Shown one piece after another: positions 1-6,958 of a stretch of DNA of 7,677 bases. The position numbers were made by a program, and so were the translations under genes. The notes under the pieces were generated by a model, which was not told the origin of the DNA, did not search any database, and worked only from the letters and a program-made list of their open reading frames with translations. Source of the stretch: Globobulimina sp. Taxonomy: Eukaryota > Foraminifera > Rotaliida. The DNA lies in contig PIVH01000132.1 in assembly GCA_003354225.1 (NCBI GenBank), positions 1 through 7,677 of the forward strand, read 5' to 3'. Every line of letters begins with the position of its first letter. Position 1 is the first letter of the stretch.

Positions 1-326
1 AGAATGGATGGATTTGTATTGATTTTAAAACAATAAAAATTAAGCCAACAAAATACACTCTCAGACATGATACCTTTGGTGGTCGTTATCTTCGTAATTG
101 GCAGTTTGAAGGAAGTGTTGATGGCTCAAATTGGGATCTTCTCAAAAAACATACAAATGATACAACAATTAATGCAGCAAAACAATGTCATTCATGGAAC
201 ATTTCAAATTGTAATAAATCATATACAATGTTCAGAATATATAACACAGGAAATAATTCAAGTGGTGATTATGACATAAATTGTCATGGATTTGAGATTT
301 ATGGGCTTTCAACAAATCAAAACTAA
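1..326 (+). CDS. C-terminal discoidin-like (F5/8C, HECTD1/BTB-associated type) domain protein, 5' partial
   Basis: The frame with codons starting at base 3 is open from the window edge to TAA at 324-326, giving 107 residues with no in-frame ATG needed, so this is the 3' end of a gene that begins outside the window. The peptide runs NGWICIDF, then PTKYTLRH, then YLRNWQFEGSVDGSNWDLL, then MFRIYNTGNNSSGDYDINC and ends HGFEIYGLSTNQN. This order (W-x-x-x-DF, PTxYTLR, LRNWxFEGSxDGxxW, G-N-N-S-S-G, CxGFEIYG) is the pattern of the galactose-binding/discoidin-fold domain in HECTD1-type ubiquitin ligases and BTB proteins such as BTBD9. These domains bind ligands or partners, usually inside the cell. 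The preceding domains, which would tell ligase from adaptor, lie outside the window. The domain call is firm; the full protein's function is unknown. Confidence 0.82.
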   Translation, partial: NGWICIDFKTIKIKPTKYTLRHDTFGGRYLRNWQFEGSVDGSNWDLLKKHTNDTTINAAKQCHSWNISNCNKSYTMFRIYNTGNNSSGDYDINCHGFEIYGLSTNQN

Positions 327-1157
327 ACATCTGCAAAAATATAAATTTGCTATAAAGTAAGTTGATGGGTGGAACAAAAAAGAAATCTGAACCACAGATC
401 AAATGTGTGTTCAAGTTTCTGTTTTGGATTTTTTTTAATAGATATATATATTAATTTAAATAAGCAACATATGATACAGCATAACACATTTGTCAGTTCA
501 TATACTCGAAGATAAATTACCGTGAAAACACAGTAATAACAAACAAAATAAACGAAAACGTTATATGTATCACACCACAAAAACAAAAAATAAAAAACAA
601 ACTCAAGTTTTTAATCTTTTCAAACAATCAGAATCGTTTCAATCAATCAAAAGATGTACCATTGCCACTTCTGCAGTTTATCCATTTCGTATTTGTATGC
701 GTAATGGAATCTGTTCTTCCAATCAATCAAGTTTTGAATCAATGGTTTCTGACTATTCCTATTTTCCTTTCTGTTATCTCTATAATCTGACCACTTATTC
801 AATGTATTGCGAAAACCCGCTCTCTTATTTTCTTTCTTTACAGCTTTGATTCCGTAAGAGCCTCCGGTTTTCAGCGTCAGATTTTTATTGGGGTAAGGTG
901 GATGCAAACCGTTTCTGGTGACTGACAAAGGTAAAAATTATATAGGTTTGCCTTCGTTTCTCAGAAACAATAATAATCTGACGTTGAAAACCGGATGCTC
1001 TTTTCATTTCCCAGCATATATTCCTTCGATCAGGATTCCCGCATTGGGTTTATGGACATTGCCAAATACCCATACAAAGAAAATATGATCGATCACAAAA
1101 TAAAAAGTTGCAGCGGTTTTAATTGTTAATGGCTACATACGGAAAGTTCAAGAAGCA
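327..1157. other. Gene-poor intergenic stretch with an inverted repeat
   Basis: This stretch of about 830 bases lies between the discoidin gene and the SPRY gene. It contains AATAAA at 547-552 and 589-594, more than 200 bases past the upstream stop, which could be distal poly(A) signals. AATCAATCAA occurs twice (641-650 and 721-730). The main structure is the inverted repeat at 856-1002, listed separately. Open frames of about 90 codons exist on both strands around 565-928, but they overlap each other, have weak composition and mostly lack ATG starts. I see no convincing gene. Part of it must hold the SPRY promoter, although no clear TATA element stands out near the start. Confidence 0.6.
856..1002. 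repeat. Imperfect 34-bp inverted repeat with inner extension (MITE-like or hairpin)
   Basis: Arm one (856-889) and arm two (969-1002) are reverse complements at 31 of 34 positions, counted by hand. The arms share the core CTGACG(C/T)TGAAAACCGGA. Further inward, GCAAACC at 904-910 pairs with GGTTTGC at 945-951 after an unpaired bulge, leaving a 34-base loop. A transcript would fold into a long interrupted hairpin. No clear target-site duplication flanks the arms and no transposase is present, so a miniature inverted-repeat element is only one reading. A local inverted duplication of coding sequence is another, because both arms carry the same NLTLKTG peptide when each is read in the matching direction. 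Confidence 0.75.
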
Positions 1158-1757
1158 ATGAAACAGACAATGATTCCAGTATCGATCTATCAAATTTGTT
1201 ATAATTATTATGGCGATTATTATAAGAAAATTGTCGACAGATTCAAAACTGCTCATCATTGGATTACAATCTCAAAGAATGGGAAACGTGTTACAAGCAA
1301 TGGTGGTCGTTGGAATGGCAATGCCTTTGGAAGTATAGGAATTGAGGCAAGCAGCAAAAATAGATATAAATGGAAGTTGACATGTAAGCAAAGGAGTGAG
1401 TGGATGTGTATTGGTATTCAATCAAAGTTATCAAACAGGAATGTTTTGGATTTGGATGATATAGATTATGGATATGATGGAGAGGGTGGCAATAAATGGT
1501 ATTTAAGAAAAGGTGAAGAATATGGAATTGAATGGGGTTCCGGTGATGTAATTGAAATGAGAGTTGATTTTGAAAAACGAGAAATGGGATATTCAGTAAA
1601 TGGGATTGATCAAGGAATTGCTTTTACGAATCTACAGTTGGCAAAAAGATATTATTTGGTTGTTTGTATGAATACATTTTGGGAGGGAGATAGCATTTTT
1701 ATAAATGAATTTGAAGAGAAAGAAAATAAAACACAATGTACATGTATAATTATATAA
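1158..1757 (+). CDS. SPRY (B30.2-like) domain protein with C-terminal CaaX-like box
   Basis: The protein has 199 residues. A short N-terminal stretch (about 5-22, IPVSIYQICYNYYGDYY) is followed by a SPRY-type beta-sandwich at about 50-187. The marks are RYKWKL (69-74), WMCIGIQ (82-88), YGYDGEGGNKW (104-114), GDVIEMRVDF (129-138), GYSVNGIDQGIAF (144-156) and YYLVVCM (165-171). SPRY domains bind protein partners, often as ubiquitin-ligase substrate receptors or signalling adaptors; the partner here is unknown. The protein ends C-T-C-I-I-I, so the last four residues CIII form a possible CaaX prenylation box with a second cysteine two residues upstream. I chose ATG 1158 (G at -3); ATG 1170 has A at -3 and would drop only four residues. 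The frame is open upstream to about 1104 but has no ATG there. AATAAA (1725-1730) lies inside the coding sequence and ATTAAA about 20 bases after the stop. Confidence 0.8.
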   Translation: MKQTMIPVSIYQICYNYYGDYYKKIVDRFKTAHHWITISKNGKRVTSNGGRWNGNAFGSIGIEASSKNRYKWKLTCKQRSEWMCIGIQSKLSNRNVLDLDDIDYGYDGEGGNKWYLRKGEEYGIEWGSGDVIEMRVDFEKREMGYSVNGIDQGIAFTNLQLAKRYYLVVCMNTFWEGDSIFINEFEEKENKTQCTCIII

Positions 1758-1881
1758 TTTGGAATCATTATTAAATTGACAGCAACGTTTTCAAAACTGT
1801 TTTTACAAATTCAGCAAACGATTTTCATCCCAACTGACGTTTTTACTTATTTGTAAATTTGGAGGGAATAATTCGGCAACA
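1758..1881 (+). promoter_or_regulatory. Short spacer: SPRY 3' end and SDR promoter region
   Basis: These 124 bases must hold both the 3' end of the SPRY transcript (ATTAAA near 1779-1784) and the promoter of the SDR gene. TGACG at about 1835 resembles half of a CRE-type site, but a single short match is not evidence of function. No TATA box is clear. The SDR start context, CAACAATGG, is Kozak-like with A at -3 and G at +4. Confidence 0.3.
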
Positions 1882-2760
1882 ATGGAAGGTGTTGTTTTGA
1901 TTACAGGAGGAAGCAGAGGCATTGGCTTTGGTATTGCTCAAATATTAGCATCAAAAGGATATAATTTAATCCTAGCTTACAATTCAAATGAAAGAGCAGC
2001 AATGAAATCAAAACGGTTCTTAATGGACAAACACACAAATATTAAAGTTGAAATTATTGGTGGCGATGTTTATCACATGAATGAAATGATAAATTCATAT
2101 TTAGCTATTATTGAACGATCATTCAACAATAAATTAGTTGGTGTTGTCCATAATGCCGGAGGATATCCAGGGAGATCAACAAAGTCAAAATCCGCTTTTA
2201 ATAATACAATACGTCCGCCATATCCTGGTCAGGTGAAAACCGTTGAAGATGAAGCATGGATTGATTATTATATAAAAATATATGGGACAATGTTCATGAA
2301 ACTATTGGAAAAATGCGCCCCTTTGATGGAGTGGAGAAAAAATAAAGGTGGTGGTAGATTTATATTTATTTCATCGCCCGGAAACAATGCAAATCAAGCT
2401 CCACATTCTGGTTATTTGGCACCTGGATCTGGGAAATCTTTCGGCGAATATTTGGTGAGACAATATGCAAAAATGTATGCACAAAAAAATATCACTGTAA
2501 ATTGTATAATACCGGGTGTGATTAACACTGATGCTTGGATTAGTCATAAAGACGAGAAACTCGATAAAAATGTGAGTAAAACAGGGGATTTAGCACGTTT
2601 TAAGATGGCTACACAATTAACTCCAATGCGGAGATATGCAGAACCGGCGGAGTTAGGATATTTAGCAGCATATTTATTTTCGAGAAATGCATTGTTTTTA
2701 ACTGGCGTTGCTATTCCGTTTGATGGAGGTTTGCATTTAGGACCAATGTCTAAATTGTAA
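1882..2760 (+). CDS. Short-chain dehydrogenase/reductase (SDR), Y-x6-K enoyl-reductase-like
   Basis: This 292-residue protein has a full SDR fold. TGGSRGIG (8-15) is the classical TGxxxGxG dinucleotide-binding loop, GDV (61-63) is the adenine-side acid, HNAG (90-93) matches NNAG, Ser164/Ser165 in FISSPG is the catalytic serine region, PG (211-212) and TDAW (216-219) follow ITVN, and DGG (281-283) closes the domain. The active-site tyrosine and lysine are Y178 and K185 (YLAPGSGK), a Y-x6-K spacing instead of the usual Y-x3-K. That spacing is known from enoyl-ACP reductases FabI and FabL, and FabL also keeps a classical TGxxxGxG loop. An extra loop (about 95-118) follows the NAG motif. There is no signal peptide or targeting sequence, so it is probably cytosolic and NAD(P)H-dependent. 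The substrate is unknown; fatty enoyl thioester reduction is a possibility, not a demonstration. Length is slightly above the 250-residue norm because of the loop. Confidence 0.93.
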   Translation: MEGVVLITGGSRGIGFGIAQILASKGYNLILAYNSNERAAMKSKRFLMDKHTNIKVEIIGGDVYHMNEMINSYLAIIERSFNNKLVGVVHNAGGYPGRSTKSKSAFNNTIRPPYPGQVKTVEDEAWIDYYIKIYGTMFMKLLEKCAPLMEWRKNKGGGRFIFISSPGNNANQAPHSGYLAPGSGKSFGEYLVRQYAKMYAQKNITVNCIIPGVINTDAWISHKDEKLDKNVSKTGDLARFKMATQLTPMRRYAEPAELGYLAAYLFSRNALFLTGVAIPFDGGLHLGPMSKL

Positions 2761-3076
2761 ACCGCTAAATTAGTCACGGACTCACAGTGCGACATTGGTG
2801 CTCTATCTTTATATATATACTATGCGCAAAATGTAAAAATCATAAATGTATCGCAAATGTTGCTTGATTAAAAAAAAATAATTTTGCTTTTGTCCCATCC
2901 ACCAATTTTCATCACTCATTTAAAACGATTTTGTATCGAATTAACACACTGCAGACACAACTATTAGATAATTTATTGTGGTTAACGATTAACTCCAAAA
3001 GTTGAAGTGCGATCACCACAATTAAAATTAGTGCAAAGTGGTTTTTTCAGTTGGTCTGTTTTTTTTTGTCACAATC
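2761..3076 (+). promoter_or_regulatory. SDR 3' UTR and GILT-like gene promoter region
   Basis: This is 316 bases of non-coding DNA. The left part is AT-rich, with TATATATATAC at 2810-2820 and ATTAAA running into an A-tract at 2867-2879, a plausible poly(A) site about 108 bases past the SDR stop. The right part should contain the promoter and 5' UTR of the GILT-like gene. GTTAA-CGA-TTAAC (2981-2993) is a perfect small inverted repeat about 85 bases before the ATG and could be a dimeric factor site. The pair CCACAATTAAAATTA (about 3016-3030) and its near reverse complement around 2970-2981 may form a weak stem around it. None of these sites can be assigned to a known factor from sequence alone. 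Confidence 0.35.
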
Positions 3077-3802
3077 ATGGCAACGCAGAAATTTCTGTAT
3101 TTAGTTGGATTTTTGATTTTATATGATTGCATTGATGCGTTTTCAGCGGTGATCATTAATGATACAGAAACTGATAATGTGGCTGTGGATGTTTTTTATT
3201 CAATGTGTTGCGGGGATTCGCAGAAATTTATTACGGAAATATTTTATGAAGCATTCCATGCTGACGGTTATCAAGATGTGTTATCAGTGAATAATTTTTA
3301 TCCATTTGGTAAAACAAATGTAAGCTGTTCTATCGAAGATGGTGAAGTTGAGTGTGAATGGCAATATCAGTTTGGTGAAAATGGTGGTATTACCAATCGA
3401 GTCGCTGCGTGTTATATTGCTCAACATGATTTTGACATTTTTTCATATTATAATTTTATTAGTAGTTATATGCGGAAATTACCATCTCGTTGTGAAGTGG
3501 ACATGGCTGATATTATACTAATGGCATTTGACAGTTGTAGTGAGGTTGGGAGTGAATGCGATTGGAATTCACTTTATGACTGTTTCAATGAGAAGGAAGG
3601 CTCGGAATGGTTGATATTTATGGGCGAGCAAACAAAACAAAAAACAGGCTATGATCCCGTATATTGGATACCTTGGATACAATTAAATGGATTTCATAGT
3701 GATGCGCAACAAGCATTGTGCGAACAGAATTTATTATGTTGTGTATGCAATACCTATGAAGGAGAAGATAAGCCACCAAGTTGTGACAGTGCATGTTTAT
3801 AA
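3077..3802 (+). CDS. GILT-like (gamma-interferon-inducible lysosomal thiol reductase family) secreted protein, divergent active site
   Basis: The protein has 241 residues from ATG 3077, chosen for its Kozak context (A at -3, G at +4) and because a signal peptide begins there: hydrophobic core FLYLVGFLILY, cleavage probably after about residue 20-24. GTG at 3038 is in frame but is not a credible eukaryotic start. Family marks in order: VDVFYSMCCGDSQKFI (37-52, the active-site strand and helix), VNNFYPFGKTN (71-81, equivalent of NLVPFGN), QFGENGGITNRVAAC (98-112, a degenerate copy of the CQHGxxECxxNxxxxC signature) and WIPWIQLNGFH (197-207, matching VPWVxxNG), then a Cys-rich tail. GILT proteins reduce disulfides in lysosomes or outside the cell. 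Here the CxxC site is C45-G-D-S48, so the resolving cysteine is serine, and several signature cysteines are lost. Possible N-glycosylation sites are N28 and N81. Family membership is well supported; thiol reductase activity is doubtful. Confidence 0.85.
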   Translation: MATQKFLYLVGFLILYDCIDAFSAVIINDTETDNVAVDVFYSMCCGDSQKFITEIFYEAFHADGYQDVLSVNNFYPFGKTNVSCSIEDGEVECEWQYQFGENGGITNRVAACYIAQHDFDIFSYYNFISSYMRKLPSRCEVDMADIILMAFDSCSEVGSECDWNSLYDCFNEKEGSEWLIFMGEQTKQKTGYDPVYWIPWIQLNGFHSDAQQALCEQNLLCCVCNTYEGEDKPPSCDSACL

Positions 3803-4159
3803 TTTGAGATGTAATATACAACCAAATGATTTAAATGTAATATACAACCGGTGGTTCAATTATAAATTTGTTCTGACTTTGTTCTGGATTTGCAAACCCA
3901 AGACAAAGTACACAGAACAAACCCAAGACAAACTTATAGAAAACAGTTTCTGGATTTGCAAAGCTTTTCTCAAATATTTTCGCAAACCCAATACAAACTT
4001 TATATTGATCGATATGTATACAAAGGGGGCGGGTTATGTATCAAAACTAGTAGTTTAGAGATAATCTAAAAAAATTTTACAAGAATGATCAACGTGAAAC
4101 TAAAGAGGATATAATTCAAACGTATTCGTGTATATATTTGAAAATAACATACACAAATA
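3803..4159. other. Convergent intergenic region between GILT-like gene and 427-residue gene
   Basis: The two flanking genes point into this 357-base stretch, so it should contain both 3' UTRs and no promoter for either. Its first half is the repeat field described separately. No AATAAA was seen on the + strand close after the GILT stop. The rest (4000-4159) is AT-rich with no evident structure. The open frame that crosses from the GILT gene into this region is a by-product of the repeats. Confidence 0.5.
3809..3997. repeat. Cluster of short imperfect direct repeats (about 25-66 bp spacing)
   Basis: Three different short units recur just downstream of the GILT stop. ATGTAATATACAACC occurs at 3809-3823 and 3835-3849 (26-base step). 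AAACCCAAGACAAA occurs at 3894-3907 and 3919-3932 (25-base step), with a one-mismatch copy at 3984-3997. TTCTGGATTTGCAAA occurs at 3882-3896 and 3948-3962 (66-base step). In two copies a TTTGCAAA-like edge runs into the AAACCC unit, so the field looks like a decayed tandem or nested duplication, in the manner of a small minisatellite. It is probably 3' UTR or spacer sequence. No coding role is supported. Confidence 0.75.
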
Positions 4160-5443
4160 TCATTTTATTTGTCGTACTTGCATATCCATGTTAAACTTAA
4201 AAAAAGCCCCTTGTACGGATAAACATTGAGCATTATTCCTGGTTACCGTTATAAATAAATGATGTTTCAGTATATCATACGACGACGACTCAAAACTTTG
4301 ATAAGTTTGATTTTGACCATTACCATCTTTAAATTGGATTCTTGGCGATTTAACCCTTTTTGTGACGTACCCTAAATTCCTGTCCCTATAAAATTCCACA
4401 GAAAACAAATAATGCATTAATAAATGTCCATTTGTATTCAAGCTAAACCGATAAACATTAAAACACTCATAAGACTGTGTCTGTGTTGTTGTCCTGGCCC
4501 ATTGCTTGTTGCTGGCCATGGTGCTTGTTGTCCTCTGTACTTGTTGAGTAAACTTTAAATGGATACTAAATTGCTGACTGTAATAACTGTTTAACATATC
4601 ATAATGTTTCAATGTTCCAACCAACGTATCTTTGCTAAATGCATCAAGGATTTGCTGCTCACTCCATCCCGATTGTATTTGTTTCAATAAACTAATATTC
4701 AAAGCTAAACCTGCTGTCAATGAAACTGAATTATGTTTCACTTTTACTGCGAAATATAAATTTTCTTCAACAATTTTTTTATCTAAAAAACAGCGCTGAA
4801 AACTGCTTTTCTCCTCATCAATGGGTACTACATTTAGATTAAATATAAATGAGGTATTCTTCAGCTCTTTATAGATATAATTGAATGGCGCACCAAGACC
4901 GTTTCGAAACAATTGATATTTATTACGCGAATAAAAATAGCTATGTAGCAGAGTTTTATTATTAATTAAATCCGAACAACTCCATACAGCGAATAAACTA
5001 TTTTTGTCAAATCGAATATCATATTGTGCCACAATTAAATTGTTTAATTTTATAACTTTCTCTAATTGCAATGATTTGTTTTTGTAATGAGCAATTTGTT
5101 CTTGATCTGTACAACATTTTACATCTAACTCAAACAAATTAAATGGAATTCTGAGAGTTATGCTCATGGCAAAAAACTCTAAATCGTAAATAATAAATAA
5201 TACTTGATTACGTTCATAATGATTAAATTTATTTAGTTTTTTTAAAATATCTGGTATTCTGTCATTACATTTAAAACTATGTTCGATTAAATTGTTGTTG
5301 AATAAATCACTAAAATCTCTTTGAAATATCAATTTATCTTTTTTGATAATTATTGTATTGCCTTTAAACAATATTCTCACAATTTCTGTATTGTCTTTTC
5401 CCTTTGCTTGGTGAGCTAATTCAGGCGTCATCAATAACGCCAT
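4160..5443 (-). CDS. Uncharacterised 427-residue protein, no recognised domain
   Basis: A single uninterrupted frame runs from ATG (5443-5441) to TGA (4162-4160); an in-frame stop lies upstream of the ATG, so this is the first start in the frame. I do not recognise the family. There is no signal peptide and no transmembrane helix, so it is probably cytosolic or nuclear. The sequence alternates short hydrophobic strands (VRILFKGNTIIIKK near 22-35, VLFIIYDLEFFAMSITLRI near 81-99, LFITVTRN near 396-403) with polar linkers rich in Asn, Gln and Lys, suggesting a mainly beta protein. A Ser/Thr/Gln-rich segment (about 299-324) holds an imperfect 13-residue duplication: R304-T-T and R317-T-T-T recur 13 residues apart, matched in DNA by TTGTTGTCCT at 4486-4495 and 4525-4534. 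Length, lack of stops and composition make it a real gene. It may be a lineage-specific family. Its promoter is in the 172 bases shared with the neighbouring membrane-protein gene's 3' end. Confidence 0.78.
   Translation of the reverse strand: MALLMTPELAHQAKGKDNTEIVRILFKGNTIIIKKDKLIFQRDFSDLFNNNLIEHSFKCNDRIPDILKKLNKFNHYERNQVLFIIYDLEFFAMSITLRIPFNLFELDVKCCTDQEQIAHYKNKSLQLEKVIKLNNLIVAQYDIRFDKNSLFAVWSCSDLINNKTLLHSYFYSRNKYQLFRNGLGAPFNYIYKELKNTSFIFNLNVVPIDEEKSSFQRCFLDKKIVEENLYFAVKVKHNSVSLTAGLALNISLLKQIQSGWSEQQILDAFSKDTLVGTLKHYDMLNSYYSQQFSIHLKFTQQVQRTTSTMASNKQWARTTTQTQSYECFNVYRFSLNTNGHLLMHYLFSVEFYRDRNLGYVTKRVKSPRIQFKDGNGQNQTYQSFESSSYDILKHHLFITVTRNNAQCLSVQGAFFKFNMDMQVRQIK
4164..4169 (-). terminator. 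AATAAA poly(A) signal overlapping the end of the 427-residue gene
   Basis: On the minus strand AATAAA lies in the last two sense codons (ATA AAA) immediately before TGA. No other AATAAA was found on this strand in the next 150 bases downstream. If used, cleavage would come shortly after the stop, leaving a very short 3' UTR. Confidence 0.4.
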
Positions 5444-5615
5444 CGAATAGAATTGTTTGTAGAAAATTAAACAACTCTAAATCAGATACCCTAAAAGTGT
5501 ACTTTGACCATCTACTTTGAAGTACTTGAACATATTACAAAAAAATGGAAATCGATTACCAAATACCAACGAATATTTAAACACTTTATTATTACAAACA
5601 TATTATATTTGATTT
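5444..5615 (-). promoter_or_regulatory. 172-bp spacer with paired TACTTTGA elements upstream of the 427-residue gene
   Basis: This spacer holds the 3' end of the membrane-protein gene and the promoter of the 427-residue gene. TACTTTGA (forward strand) occurs at 5500-5507 and 5513-5520, a 13-base step. The second copy extends into a small inverted repeat, TACTT-TG-AAGTA (5513-5524). The pair lies about 57-80 bases before the ATG, a reasonable place for a factor site, but no known factor is implied. Confidence 0.3.
5585..5590 (-). terminator. AATAAA poly(A) signal of the membrane-protein gene
   Basis: AATAAA on the minus strand begins about 25 bases after the TGA at 5618-5616. The position suits a short 3' UTR and supports this stop as the true end of the gene. 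Confidence 0.5.
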
Positions 5616-6958
5616 TCACTCAAGTTCATCCACTTCAACAGTTGAAGCAATATCCTCTAATTTAACAGTTAACACTTTTTTATTTGCATCATATATCACC
5701 ATTAATTTCTCATCAATATTATCACCATTAAATCCGTTAAATATTTTATAATATTTACAAAATACAATTAATATTATAACTGAAATAATAATAATTGACA
5801 TACATAATAGAAATATACCCAACGCATCATCGATAAAATGGTTATATCTCAATATTTCAATAATGCATCCAATAAAACCACAAACAAATCCTAATATTCG
5901 TATCATTAATATTCCATAAGGAAAAACCGGCTCATTTTGAGTTAAACCGTACAAATATAAATTATTAAATGACCAATGCAATGCAAATACAGTCAGACAT
6001 ATCATGCAAATCGACTGCGATATAATTGTTCCTATCGCACCACCACGGCATACGAATTCCGATGAAACCAACATAAAACATTCTGTCACAGTCAAAGCAG
6101 ACATGAATGGCGCCACAATCTGTATGGTATTATCAAAAGTAAAAAATTCTTTTAATTTGGATTTTGTTCCCGGACTTTCCAACTCATTTTCATCTTTACT
6201 CTCTTCTGACTCTCCATCATCATCCTCCGCAAATATTGGCGCAATCATAGTACATATCGGTATGTAATAACCCAATAATATCAAAGCTATGGTTGCATAT
6301 AATTTATGTTTCTTATCCCAGCAAATTGTATTATTCGATGGGTCAATCCGTAAATACGAAGTTTTACCATCAGCAGAGTTTGCCGGTGATGTACAGGATA
6401 GTACCAATATTACTTTCTGACAAATTGCCAAAAACAGAGCATTTGACAATAAAGATACCAATTTCGATGACCATTTGCTTACTCCCTTTAGATTGCCATG
6501 TCCATAAATGATTGTTCCTAAAAACGAATAAAAATAAAATTCTCTTGCTTTGATTTCGTTTTTTTCGACGTATTTTAATTTTGAATATGTTCTTAGTTCG
6601 AAAATAAATCTCAGCGTAAAAAATATCAATAATACGCCGACAAAAATAATCGAAAAAAAAGCATAATATTCCAATATGTAATCATCAACGAAATCTAGTG
6701 ATAGATAACAAATAGAAATGATACCATTGGCAAAATTTGTTATTTTACTAGAATTACCACCGACAAATAATGAATCTGCACTCCATTTTGATTCTGAGTT
6801 AGTGTCATTATTTTCATTTTGTCCAATTACATGGAATGCATATAGTGATATTTGAAATACTTCAAAAATTAATAAACAAACAGCAATCAATGAACCAATA
6901 TTCCATTTCCATTTTTGTTTTATATACTGCTCATTTGGTGTTTTTAATTTTTTTCTTT
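5616..6958 (-). CDS. Polytopic membrane protein, C-terminal portion (downstream frame)
   Basis: This frame is open on the minus strand from about 7058 to TGA at 5618-5616, but no ATG occurs before residue M215 of the 424-residue stretch counted from 6890. TTG at 6890 begins inside a membrane helix. It therefore almost certainly continues the upstream frame (6971-7677) rather than forming a gene of its own. About eight hydrophobic segments are visible, counted from 6890: 1-19, 76-97, 143-166, 198-220, 257-276, 284-305, 325-347 and 356-378. An acidic loop (221-239, rich in Asp, Glu and Ser) separates the fourth and fifth, and a charged loop with the YGHGNLKGVSKW stretch (129-140) lies between the second and third. 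A soluble tail of about 45 residues ends VEVDELE. I do not recognise the family; a channel, transporter or receptor are all possible. The start given (6958) follows a proposed short intron. Confidence 0.7.

Noticed and set aside
67-279. ATG-initiated 70-residue open frame on + strand
   Set aside because: It overlaps the discoidin-domain frame in another register. The discoidin frame carries clear conserved motifs; this one has none.
565-849. 94-residue open frame on + strand with an ATG start
   Set aside because: Low-complexity, Ser/Tyr/Cys-scattered translation with no motif. It overlaps an equally long opposite frame, and nothing supports expression.
647-928. 93-residue open frame on - strand
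   Set aside because: It begins with TTG and a stop lies just upstream, so there is no proper start. It enters the inverted repeat. At most a coding remnant; discussed under the inverted repeat instead.
3038-3076. N-terminal extension of the GILT-like protein from GTG
   Set aside because: GTG is not a normal eukaryotic start. ATG 3077 has a good Kozak context and places the signal peptide at the N-terminus.
3850-3870. GGTTCAAT resembling a tRNA T-loop
   Set aside because: No acceptor, D or anticodon arms can be paired around it; an isolated short match.
3687-4058. 123-residue open frame running out of the GILT gene
   Set aside because: Out of frame with GILT. Its repeated FWICK segments come from the DNA repeats, and it has no independent support.
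6004-6511. Two + strand open frames inside the membrane-protein gene
   Set aside because: Antisense shadows of the hydrophobic coding sequence, with no motifs.
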